This document shows, piece by piece, positions 1-10,300 of a stretch of DNA of 64,000 nt. The position numbers were made by a program, and so were the translations under genes. How positions within the stretch are numbered: the first letter of the stretch is position 1; each line of letters begins with the position of its first letter. The notes under the pieces were generated by a model. That model made no database searches, had not been told where the DNA came from, and saw only the letters and a list, made by a program, of their open reading frames with translations. The stretch is from Epiperipatus broadwayi. Lineage: Eukaryota > Onychophora > Udeonychophora > Euonychophora > Peripatidae. The stretch spans positions 9,047,244-9,111,243 of the forward strand of contig JAQFVV010012418.1 in NCBI GenBank assembly GCA_028023455.1, written 5' to 3'.

Positions 1-2680
1 GAATATGCTATCAAGCAAGATTTATATCAATTACTGTAATAAGAAATTTTATACAATAAAAGCCACCTTTGAGAACAGGATTAGCTAATATTTCTACAAG
101 TCTTTAAAATGTTATTTTACTAAGTTGACTGATGTAATGACAGTTTTTCATCTTGCCATTGTGATAAAAATTCATATAAGTGGAAGAAAAATAATTTTTA
201 AAAAATAATAATATAATCTCATTTAATTAGCTGAATTATTTTGAAATTATAAAGGTGACTAAATTTAAAATTTTAGTTTAAATAATTAGACATTGCTGAG
301 ATTATTGCTATGCATAGTAATGGTTATATTTAAACATCTTAACAAAATCTATAATAGAGATGATAGGAGAAAAAGAGTTCTTATAACTTAATCAAAAATA
401 CTATAGGTACAAGACATTTTTCAAACTTCAAATATATCTTGAGCAAAAACATTTCTAATTAATCATTTATATAATTTAATGTTGATGATAATTTTGTTTA
501 TTTAGAAATATTCTTTGTAAATTAAAAATTACAAGTAGATAAAGACTTGGATATATATATATGCATGTTAATGCCATTATAATTGTTCCATATTATTTAA
601 ATATTAAAATTTTAAATATTCAATTTAATTTTCCAAAAATAATATTTGGTGTATGGATATGCAGTTCTAGTAAGGCTCTGATAACAATGGTCATGAATTT
701 TTTTATATATTTTTTTTATATCTAATTATATAAATAGACACATCACACAATAGTTTATTACTATTTATTAACTCAATTTTGCTTTGTTAGTTCTTAGCAT
801 TCTTTATTTATTATTCTTTATTCTTAATTATTCATTGTAACACTATGATCTCAAACTTCACCTGAATTTAAATCTGGATGTAATAAAAAAAAAGTGATGT
901 ATAGAAATGAATAGTCTACAATCCTCAACCAGTACTTTGCTGTGGCAGTGGGCATAATTTTTTTTTATTAACTATCTACCTTGAGGTTCATCTGTAATTC
1001 CATTACAGAGCTCTTATCATCTCATATCATTCCATTACATAATTAGCCATAATGTGTGCTATTCTATTCTATTATGTATATAATAATTTCATAAAATAAA
1101 ACAAAGTTTGTAAAAAAAAAAAAAGTTACTGAATTGAGCAATACATATGGGTATAAATCATATTAAATTTTTTTTTTGCTTTGTCTCCACCACTAAAGAT
1201 TGACTAATGGTAACTATAAAATTGCAGTAAAATAAAAACATTTAAACAATGTGATCCAACTAATCTCTCCATATAATTATGAATGAGTTAATGTTGAAAA
1301 AAAAAAAGCATTATTGAGAATTGGCACTAATTACTGACAATGATGTTTTTCAAAATTGTGATCAAGAGTCATAAAAAATAATGGTATCTTCATTCAGTTA
1401 TTGCAATTAATATAATTCTTAACTATCAACAGTTTTTAACTGGCTAAATAGTCTTCAAAATAAAAAAAGCATCCATCCAACATCAAATTTATATTTTTGT
1501 GTTACCAAAATGAATAATGATTAAAAAAATTTCAAGGCATAAAATTTTTGAATCTAACTCAATTATGTTGCTTATCTATATGAACTTAGCAAATATTTTA
1601 ATCTTAAAACAAAATAAACTAGATAGAAATTTCAAACAGATTGCTATGCATGGATTTTTTTTTTAAATTTTAACTTTTAAAATATAGGTTTATAAAAAAA
1701 TTGAATATTAGAAATGATGTTAAATGTTATTCAAGAGTCAATGGGAAAAATATATATAGGATTTTCAGATAATTATAGCAGCTGAAAGAAATTGGGTCAG
1801 GGAAAAAAAAAGATATATAGAGTTGTGGATATTTGAAAGATAAAACAATATCTAAAGAAGAGATGGGAAAAAATTTCTTTGGCAGATGAGTGAGAAATGA
1901 TTGAATAATGAAATCAAAAGACAAAAATAAAAAGAGAGTAGTGGGTCGTGTGAAAGTCTGAGTTCAAATCCCGCATATATTACATATATAAATGCAGGTT
2001 TAAGCCTGTACAATGTATTAAAAATAAATATCATAAATGAAAAAGAGGAATAAAATGGACTTCCGAGATATTTACATCAAAGGAAAACGTAAAAAATTTG
2101 AGAGATTATGATATATCATAGCTGATTATACATATACATACATTTACAGAATATCTTCATATTAAAACGTTTATTGCATTTCAGTCATTCAATTACAAAT
2201 GTAAACAAAAGCTGTTAATATATTACAGTATTAAATTTATCACGTTTTTAAAACATTTATTTTAATGTCGAATAAATTTGGCAGTTCTTTTTTTTTTTTA
2301 CAGAGTGGATGGTTGAAACAGGACGAATCTACAAAATAAAAGGTCAAAATGGGTTATATTTTTTTTTGTTAAGGGCAATTTAAAAAGTTAAGAATTAATT
2401 AAGATTTTGTACACTTAAAAATACATTATATTATCAAAATAAATTTTAAAGCTAAAAATAAAAATTTTAATATAGAGATGCAAACGAATAAATAAAAATA
2501 ACGGACCGTGGCAAAAATTATTATACTTATATTTTAGATTAAGGTTTATAACTTGTGCTCCCTTCTTTATGGATTACTCCTAATTAGAAATGGACTCAAC
2601 CTTAAACAACTACGTCTGGAAATAAAACAGCTCAAGAAAAAAAAGGGGCAGTAAGCATTAAATAAACTCAGTAGTTAAAA
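1..2680. other. AT-rich non-coding DNA, probably SMARCD intron
   Basis: No coding region, RNA gene or complete transposon was recognised here. The next expected SMARCD exon (the conserved block following the KILPQK segment) was not found in this stretch on the minus strand. The simplest reading is that most of it is an intron of that gene and the remaining exons lie beyond the left edge. Short poly-A/poly-T runs are common. The box-B-like TTCAAATCC near 1965 has no tRNA around it. Confidence 0.4.
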
Positions 2681-2708
2681 ATTAAAAACAAGGAAGAGAA
2701 AACCTTAC

Positions 2709-2971
2709 CTTTTGCGGCAAAATCTTGTCTGCCATTTTCTTCTTTTTCTTGCTCCTAAAGAAAATAAGATACATTTTAGGATAAATCAAAGATATAATGT
2801 CAAATTTATTACAATTTAAATGGGTGATAGGCAGAATCTGTAGCTTAGAGAATAAAATAAAAAAAATTAAAACCTTTCTTCGGCCGTCGCCGAAGTTTGA
2901 GCAGTTGTCCGGCTTCCTTTTTCCTGCGATCCTTGCGGATCGGTGCGTCTTCGTGGCCATTTACCCGTCAT
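2709..2971 (-). CDS. SMARCD: 5' coding exons of SMARCD/BAF60 (SWI/SNF subunit), partial
   Basis: SMARCD (BAF60, Drosophila Bap60) is a SWIB-domain subunit of the nuclear SWI/SNF chromatin-remodelling complex. Two exons are proposed. The second, 2754-2709, encodes a residue completing a split codon and then SKKKKKMADKILPQK. It lies between a ctttag acceptor and a CAAAAG|GTAAGG donor. KKKKKMADKILPQK matches the strongly conserved block just before VRELVPES in animal SMARCD proteins. The upstream exon, 2971-2874, starts MTGKWPRRR and ends AG|GTTTTAA. It leaves two bases of a codon, exactly the phase the second exon needs; the joined frame is 48 codons. An in-frame TAG precedes this ATG, which is the only ATG in the frame. 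The basic, hydrophilic N-terminus is not conserved enough to confirm by itself, and a longer alternative frame (2960-2682) reads through the intron. The rest of the gene lies outside the window to the left. The second exon is well supported; the first is inferred from phase and CpG content. Confidence 0.72.
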
Positions 2972-3340
2972 TTTCAAAAACAACGTTTCATGATCCACCG
3001 GCAAAAAGGATATCAGAAACTAGAACCTCGTTTACGAGAAAGTGATGCCTAAGCATTGTGGGAAAAAATGATAATCTGGAAAAGGGGTGAGGGGAGTGAT
3101 CTTGTATCTGAGCAAAAGTTGGCGTCACAACTCCTGCAGAAAATAACACTTTGAAAGCCTCCTCTTTAGTTCTGAATTACAAATGACTTGGGTAAAAAAA
3201 CCCTCGAGGAAAAAATCTCTTAAAAAATAACCTCCCCATCACGGTCTACAAATATTCACAACTGACTGACGATTGAAAGGGGCAGAGGTTTCAGAAAGCC
3301 ATACAGAATAAGCCTGCCCTTCAAATCAGGTAAAGATGTA
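2972..3340. promoter_or_regulatory. CpG-containing promoter-like block upstream of SMARCD
   Basis: Base composition changes here: GC and CpG are clearly higher than in the surrounding DNA, and the block sits directly upstream of the proposed SMARCD start on the minus strand. No TATA box was convincing. A CAG|GTAAAG donor-like site on the plus strand near 3329 would suit a non-coding first exon of a divergent transcript, but no coding sequence supports that. Promoter status is inference. Confidence 0.35.
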
Positions 3341-4760
3341 TGCTTTTTTTTTTTTTATATTCTATTTTTTACTTTATTGCTTAATATTAAAATACTTAAG
3401 CTTTTACATAACTAATTTACGTAAGGGAGATGGGGATAAAAACTTTCAGAAAGATCTGAATTATGCAAAAGGCTACAAATCAAAAAGATTAAAGTGAATT
3501 ATTTAATCAGAAACAATGGCCACTTCAGTTTCTTAATAACAGCTTTAGTAAATAAAATGATTGAACTACTTCATTTTTATTTTTAAGTTGTGATAATTTT
3601 ATTTATTTCCTGCTGCACTTTTCCTAATTTTTTTTTTTTACCTAGTAAATGTTTATTATGAATAATGTAAAGAGTTATATTTTGTGGTAAATTACAATCC
3701 TACAAGCTAGAACAATAAAAAATGAATTATGATCTATATATTAAGTACTGTGATAAACCATCATCCATATTATTATTTTGATTAAACAAATCTTTCAAAC
3801 TACAAATTTGTTTTTCAACCATTAACTTTAAATAACATAAGTACATCGTACATGTAAATACACAACAATATGATAATTAGCGCATTTGGAACGACATACT
3901 TGGTATAATTTAAAATTTTACATATGTATATAAATGTATTAGACCATTATATGTACAGACATAATATTTACAAGTATTACATACTGCACATATAAAACTT
4001 TAAAGATTTAATAATTCCCAATATTACTTCCCAGCTGCTTGACAAAAGTTTATCCCAACCTTTATTATAATGATTCAGCAAACTTGATTTTGGCTTAGAT
4101 TTTTTCCGATAACGTTTCTTATCTGATAATATAAAATCAAGATGTGTCTCTAAATATATCAATTATCTTTCTTGCTAATTGAATCGCACATTTCTGTTCA
4201 TTTTCTTAAATCTTTATAATAGTATCATGAATGTTAACATAAAGTCCAGTAAATAAAATAAGGCAGAACAGATTTTTTTTTTATTACCTTTAAACACAAA
4301 GACATGTTCTTTTAAATAAAATACCCATTATGCCATTTTACTACTTGTTATTTCCGTTCTCTACATTATTAGAAAATATAAATTTGTTAAACAATATTTT
4401 AGATTTATTAAAAAAAATGTTGTTAAATTTATTTTCAAACTAATAAGCAACCAAATGGATTCCAGATCTTTTTTATTTTTGTCTTCACATTTTCCATTCA
4501 TTATGAACCTAGGAAATTATAAATCAGTTCAAGCATGTCTTTATAAATATTTAGTGTCAAGTCTATCTTCAAACTGACTAAACAGATTATTAAATCATCA
4601 GATCTCACTATTAAAATATTATCACTAACAAATCAAAGATGATGATAGTTTGAGATATGAATCTCCCTAATCTAGATCTATGGAAATTGCAGAAAATCAT
4701 TTAAGAAATTACTAATGCTTTGGACATTTATGTAATTTTTTTTGAGTAATTTCCTGTAAC
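3341..4760. other. AT-rich DNA, nothing recognised
   Basis: Neither strand shows a coding exon, RNA gene or bounded repeat. Short ORFs here have no recognisable similarity and the base composition is uniformly AT-rich. Confidence 0.5.
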
Positions 4761-4772
4761 TATTGAGATGTG
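4761..4772. repeat. 12-bp target-site duplication, left (RzB array)
   Basis: TATTGAGATGTG is repeated exactly at 6581-6592 on the other side of the RzB array. The last two bases also match the sequence before each internal unit start, so there may be 2 bp of microhomology at this junction. Confidence 0.85.
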
Positions 4773-4877
4773 ATAAACAGAGCAAAACTCTCCATACAGT
4801 ATTGCCACCTGTGCTAAACAGAGTAATCAATGGATGCCAGAAGGCTTGTGCATAAAATCCCTATCTAATGCCTACTC

Positions 4878-4936
4878 ATCCAATATCCCCAGACTAGTTT
4901 CTGGCTTGTGGCCTTCATCAGTGAGGAGCTTTGGAT
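4878..4936 (-). ncRNA. Hammerhead-like ribozyme, RzB unit 1
   Basis: On the minus strand: stem I 5' strand AUCCAA, internal loop, UCCUCA; then CUGAUGA; stem II GGC-CACAA-GCC; GAAA; a 2-bp stem III (AC/GU) with a UA loop; C17; then the stem I 3' strand UGGGGA, internal loop, UUGGAU. Both halves of stem I pair (6 bp including one G-U, then 6 bp). This is the type I order with a minimal stem III seen in animal hammerheads. The weak point is position 10.1/11.1, which is A-A instead of the usual G-C, so activity is uncertain. The fold was drawn by hand. Confidence 0.65.
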
Positions 4937-5333
4937 CTGAGAGCACTGCATCTAGATCTTAGGATCTAATGCAACCCTCTAGCAACCACCTTTTATCTCC
5001 ACTTAACTACAAAACCATGAGAATGAAATTGAAAACACAAAAAATGTTTTCAATCTAAGCTCAATAGCTTATATAGTCATATGGGTCTGAACTCAGTTCA
5101 GCACCCATACATTTTGGTGTCTTTGGCTCTTTTACAACCATAGCCACCACTATCCTATTAGGCAGGATTGGTATTAAACCATTAAGCATCACATGATCAC
5201 ATTTCCTATACTAGCACATTAATTGTTGATAAACAGAGCAAAACTCTCCATACAGTATTGCCACCTGTGCTAAACAGAGTAATCAATGGATGCCAGAAGG
5301 CTTGTGCATAAAATCCCTATCTAATGCCTACTC

Positions 5334-5392
5334 ATCCAATATCCCCAGACTAGTTTCTGGCTTGTGGCCTTCGTCAGTGAGGAGCTTTGGAT
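5334..5392 (-). ncRNA. Hammerhead-like ribozyme, RzB unit 2
   Basis: Same fold as unit 1, with CUGACGA in place of CUGAUGA. Position 7 of the hammerhead core tolerates any base, so this change is compatible with a core. Stem I, GAAA and C17 are unchanged. Confidence 0.65.
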
Positions 5393-5790
5393 CTGAGAGC
5401 ACTGCATCTAGATCTTAGGATCTAATGCAACCCTCTAGCAACCACCTTTTATCTCCACTTAACTACAAAACCATGAGAATGAAATTTGAAAACACAAAAA
5501 ATGTTTTCAATCTAAGCTCAATAGCTTATATAGTCATATGGGTCTGAACTCAGTTCAGCACCCATACATTTTGGTGTCTTTGGCTCTTTTACAACCATAG
5601 CCACCACTATCCTATTAGGCAGGATTGGTATTAAACCATTAAGCATCACATGATCACATTTCCTATACTAGCACATTAATTGTTGATAAACAGAGCAAAA
5701 CTCTCCATACAGTATTGCCACCTGTGCTAAACAGAGTAATCAATGGATGCCAGAAGGCTTGTGCATAAAATCCCTATCTAATGCCTACTC

Positions 5791-5849
5791 ATCCAATATC
5801 CCCAGACTAATTTCTGGCTTGTGGCCTTCGTCAGTGAGGAGCTTTGGAT
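5791..5849 (-). ncRNA. Hammerhead-like ribozyme, RzB unit 3
   Basis: CUGACGA core, GAAA and C17 are kept. One substitution in stem III changes the C-G pair next to A15.1-U16.1 to U-G, which still pairs. Stem I is identical to that of units 1 and 2. Confidence 0.62.
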
Positions 5850-6246
5850 CTGAGAGCACTGCATCTAGATCTTAGGATCTAATGCAACCCTCTAGCAACC
5901 ACCTTTTATCTCCACTTAACTACAAAACCATGAGAATGAAATTGAAAACACAAAAAATGTTTTCAATCTAAGCTCAATAGCTTATATAGTCATATGGGTC
6001 TGAACTCAGTTCAGCACCCATACAGTTTGGTGTCTTTGGCTCTTTTACAACCATAGCCACCACTATCCTATTAGGCAGGATTGGTATTAAACCATTAAGC
6101 ATCACATGATCACATTTCCTATACTAGCACATTAATTGTTGATAAACAGAGCAAAACTCTCCATACAGTATTGCCACCTGTGCTAAACAGAGTAATCAAT
6201 GGATGCCAGAAGGCTTGTGCATAAAATCCCTATCTAATGCCTACTC

Positions 6247-6305
6247 ATCCAATATCCCCAGACTAGTTTCTGGCTTGTGGCCTTCGTCAGTGAGGAGCTT
6301 TGGAT
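6247..6305 (-). ncRNA. Hammerhead-like ribozyme, RzB unit 4
   Basis: Complete fold with the CUGACGA variant, in the last direct unit before the array inverts. The inverted piece that follows starts inside the same core (GACGAAGG) and so lacks the 5' strand of stem I. Confidence 0.63.
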
Positions 6306-6580
6306 CTGAGAGCACTGCATCTAGATCTTAGGATCTAATGCAACCCTCTAGCAACCACCTTTTATCTCCACTTAACTACAAAACCATGAGAACGAAGGCC
6401 ACAAGCCAGAAACTAGTCTGGGGATATTGGATGAGTAGGCATTAGATAGGGATTTTATGCACAAGCCTTCTGGCATCCATTGATTACTCTGTTTAGCACA
6501 GGTGGCAATACTGTATGGAGAGTTTTGCTCTGTTTATCAACAATTAATGTGCTAGTATAGGAAATGTGATCATGTGATGC

Positions 6581-6592
6581 TATTGAGATGTG
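6581..6592. repeat. 12-bp target-site duplication, right (RzB array)
   Basis: Exact partner of the TATTGAGATGTG copy at 4761-4772. It follows directly after the inverted terminal segment. Confidence 0.85.
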
Positions 6593-6980
6593 TTTTTATT
6601 ATTACTATTTATTATAAGTAGATAGCAAATTTTCTGCACTCACAATTTTAATACTAACCACTTTACAAAAATACATCATTAATGATTATTATTAATCATT
6701 TATTAAACTAGAGATTATTTCTAACCCACCTATTATTAAATTTCTATAATTATATTTTCAATTCTCTATATTTTAAGATATTAATGAAGCTTAAAATGTA
6801 TTATATTTTTGAATTGTCTCATTTATTACTGTATTTATAAATGCAAAAGCATTTCTGCTTTCTTGGCTTCATATAATTTAATTTACTTTTTAATTTTCTA
6901 AATGAAACTTTAAAAAAAGTCTACATAAAGTTGAGAATAAACTAATAGATCTTAATTTCTTAAATAATCTTTATCATACT
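6593..6980. other. AT-rich DNA, nothing recognised
   Basis: Stretch between the RzB array and the hAT MITE. No coding signal or bounded repeat was seen. Confidence 0.5.
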
Positions 6981-6996
6981 TTGCTACTGTATGGAG

Positions 6997-7291
6997 CAGT
7001 GGTACCCAACCCTATCCCCGCGAGCACCATGGTGCCCGCCGCTATCCGAACATGATAAAAAATTATTTATCTGATACATATAAATTTAATTTTTAAAATT
7101 TCTTATAAATTATTATATTATATTGTAATCAAATGTTAAAATTTTATTTTTGAAATAAATATTTTTTTGTACATTATGTGTATTATTAACAATATCCAAC
7201 TATAAATTTACATTGAAAAAATAAATGGTGCCCGCCACCTGGCCAGTATTATAAAATGTGCTCGTAAGTGCAAAAAGGTTGGGGACCGCTG
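6997..7291. mobile_element. hAT-type MITE (295 bp)
   Basis: The ends are CAGTGGTACCCAACC and GGTTGGGGACCGCTG, inverted repeats of the hAT (Charlie-like) type. Flanking 8-bp duplications are GTATGGAG (6989-6996) and GTATAGAG (7292-7299), 7 of 8 identical, as expected for hAT. The interior is AT-rich and non-coding. Removing the element and one TSD joins ACTGTATGGAG to AGTCTTGCC, resembling the 3'-terminal motif of RzB, so the MITE probably landed in an RzB remnant. Confidence 0.88.
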
Positions 7292-7311
7292 GTATAGAGA
7301 GTCTTGCCTCT

Positions 7312-10300
7312 ATGTAAACAGCAACAATAATAATACAAATCATTATCTAGTTGCTGGGAATGTTAATTTCTTTAAAGCATTTTGTAAGCACAGATGATTG
7401 TATCATCACCAACTCTTCTCCAAGCTTTGATTATTTTAAATGTTATATTATTTTTTTAAAAAAATTCAATGTTTGATATTTGAAGCTGCATATTCTTCTT
7501 CAGCAAATTTTTTGCATCCAGAATCCATACAGAACTACCATTCTTGTAAAATGAAGCATATATTTATAAAATCTTTAATTCAGCACATTCCACCTTTGAA
7601 ATTAAACAATTTACCTTTAAACTCTCTTAAATCTTTTTATCATAGTTTTACTATTAAATGAAATTTTCTAAATATTTTTACAAAACAAAAAAGCAATGAT
7701 CTTTTCCATTCTACAACCAATTCCAGATATATATTTAATTAATGGATATTAGATGGAATGCACATGTTGGAACAAGTTTTTGATAAAGTGTTTAATAGAA
7801 AGCCCTGCATTATATAAACATGTCTGGTATTATAATTTAATCATTTTATGCTATTCATCCTAATAACTAATTCCAAACATCTTAAGATTTTGAATCCAAG
7901 TCAATTTGATTATATAACTGTGTTTAAAAAGTGTAACTTCAAGTTTAATCTACCAATGACATATGGATAGTGTATACCATAATAAACTATTGGATGATTG
8001 GTTTACCTTTAATTCATATTATTCAGCTACAATCATTTTCTATTCATTCTATAATCAATTAAAAATATCAGAACTGCTTCAAATTTTCAAGATATAAAAT
8101 AAAATGAGTAAAAGTTGATATAAAATTATATTTCCCATTAGCAGAAGGCCAATTATCCTGTTATTGATGTGATATAAAATGTTTTCTTCTTAAGCTAAGG
8201 TCAGAAATTATTGCACATGTAACACACACTGAAACTTTTTTAGCCCAAGTTAAGCATTCACTCCCAACTTTTTTTTTATATCACTGTAAATGTCTACCCC
8301 CCCCCCCCCAGTCAATCTACAAACATCAAATCATTCTATCAGAAATATTTTCTTCTATAAGATTTTAATAAAAACTGTTTCATTAATAAAAAAAATTCTA
8401 ATCATATATTTCCAACATTCCTATCATAATCATAAAGTTTTTAAAAAAATCTTTAATTCTTTGATTCATTTCATGTTAACATTTGTTCTACTCTTTTCCA
8501 ATCCTTTTCAACACTTTACACTCCTAAAATAAAATGTTCCTTCATTTCTACATAAACATTTACAATTTAACTTTTTTATTCCATCTCTAGTATTATTATA
8601 TATCTTTTCATATTTAATATATTTGTATTCATATAAAACATAAAATTACTTTTTGAAATTTATAATCATTTTCCATAATTCTATTTCTCTAATTTATTTT
8701 GTACTTTTCATCATTCCTCATAATTATGTATATACACGCAATATATTCTTAACTGATTTAAACTATTTATTATATAAATATATAGAAATAAATTCTTTAT
8801 TAACTTTGCATATTGTAGATTTTTTCAGCTCACCATATTTGTTATCCTTTTCAAATATCCAATTAAATAATTATTTTTCCTAGCTTATTTTTTCTCCACA
8901 CACAAACATTAAAGTCTTTCAAATATTTAAACTTGCCTTAAATTTTTCTCAATAAAAAACAAAACCCATAATATTTTTCCCTGAATAATCTCATTTGCTA
9001 TTTACAATTTATCAGATTATTATTGAATATTTTTTAAAAATTTCTGAATCTCTGATCAATATTAGCACAGTATTTCCAAATGTAAAATCAGACACCATCA
9101 CCCCTTTTCAAATTGCTATATATATAATAATTTGAAATGGGGGTAATTATTAAATGAGAAAAGTGCCAGATTTTAAAATAATTTACCTTATGCTTTGCTT
9201 TTTGTCTTAACTCTCAATTGTTTCTATTATTTTCCTTTTTCTATTTAAAAAATTATGTATACTTATTATACCATCCTGAATTAAACTTAACATAGGTATT
9301 GTTATATTTTTAAAAAAAAATTCCCACGATTTTATATAATAAAAATGTTTAAAATCATCAAGTGATGTTTATCAAAATTATAAAAGGTAATATTGATTCA
9401 CTCAAATACAAAGTATTAATTCACAATTTATTTTACTTCTATTTTTTTTAAATGTAATACATGTTAAACTTAATATCTTACTATAAAAATATTCATAAAT
9501 CTAAAGATGTTTACTTTGATAAGTTACAGTAATGTTTTGTCATTCTGCATATTTTAAAAACATAGATTTAGTTAAATAAATTATATTTTCATGTGTGTGT
9601 GTGTGTGTGTAACAAATGAATGTATTTTTATTTTTCTGATTTGTAATTGCTATGAAGAGATTAAAATTATTGTATTATTTATTTGTTTGAAAATATTTTT
9701 CTTTTTAAATTTAAAATATTTCATTTGCATGCTGGTTTGCACTTGAATGAACTCTAGTAAAGTGAATAATAATTGTTCAATAACTTAAAAGGCACAATTT
9801 CTAATTACATATTAGTTACAGCATCTATGTTGATGACTTAATATTTACATTAGTAAATAAATATGAATTGTCAGTGATTTAACTTAGAAAACACTCTCTT
9901 TTTCTATATATATTGATCACTTCAGTTAATATTGCATTTTCGCAATAAATTTAAAAAAAACAAACTGTGATATATATATTTAAAAAAATATTTAACATAA
10001 ATAAAATAATAGAAAGTTAAACAGAAAATTGATGTTTACTTCAGCACAAATTTAGTCTTTGAGAGGTATCTAAAAACTGGAATTTGTTACAGGAGCATTC
10101 TGTGAATTTATATATATATACATCTATGTGTATGTCAAGAAACCAATAATTTGCCAAATGGAATAATTATGAATTTGATAAATAATCTTTTTTTTTTTTT
10201 AAAAAAATAATGCTTGTTATTTAATGTTAACTACAATTCAAATATTATAAACCATTAAGAATTGTTTGTTAAATAAACTTCGATATTTAAAAAAAAAACA

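Larger units (their letters stand above)
4773..6580 (-). mobile_element. RzB: multimeric hammerhead-repeat (retrozyme-like) insertion
   Basis: Three complete units begin at 4772, 5228 and 5685 (periods 456, 457, 456 bp). A fourth begins at 6141 and breaks at about 6391. It is followed by an inverted segment (6392-6580) of the same repeat that crosses a unit junction. Units differ by only scattered substitutions. The block is bounded by an exact 12-bp direct repeat, TATTGAGATGTG, at 4761-4772 and 6581-6592, so the multimer arrived as one insertion. Read on the minus strand (the ribozyme sense), the left side is the 3' end and the inverted piece is at the 5' end, as in twin-primed retrotransposition. 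Each direct unit has a hammerhead-like fold. No protein is encoded. Related copies lie at 12.7 kb, 54.0 kb and 56.4 kb. Mobilisation by a LINE or Penelope-like reverse transcriptase is inferred. Confidence 0.85.

Noticed and set aside
1930-2020. tRNA or SINE head, from a box-B-like TTCAAATCCC near 1965
   Set aside because: No acceptor stem, D-arm or convincing A box at the right distance; only a short similarity to the RzA2 B-box region.
2682-2960. Single 92-residue ORF starting MATKTHRSAR as the SMARCD N-terminus
   Set aside because: It reads through an AT-rich intron, and splicing from that frame would not meet the phase of the MADKILPQK exon; the MTGKWPRRR frame does.
4773-6580. CRISPR array
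   Set aside because: The repeats are ~456 bp without short unique spacers, and the sequence is eukaryotic.
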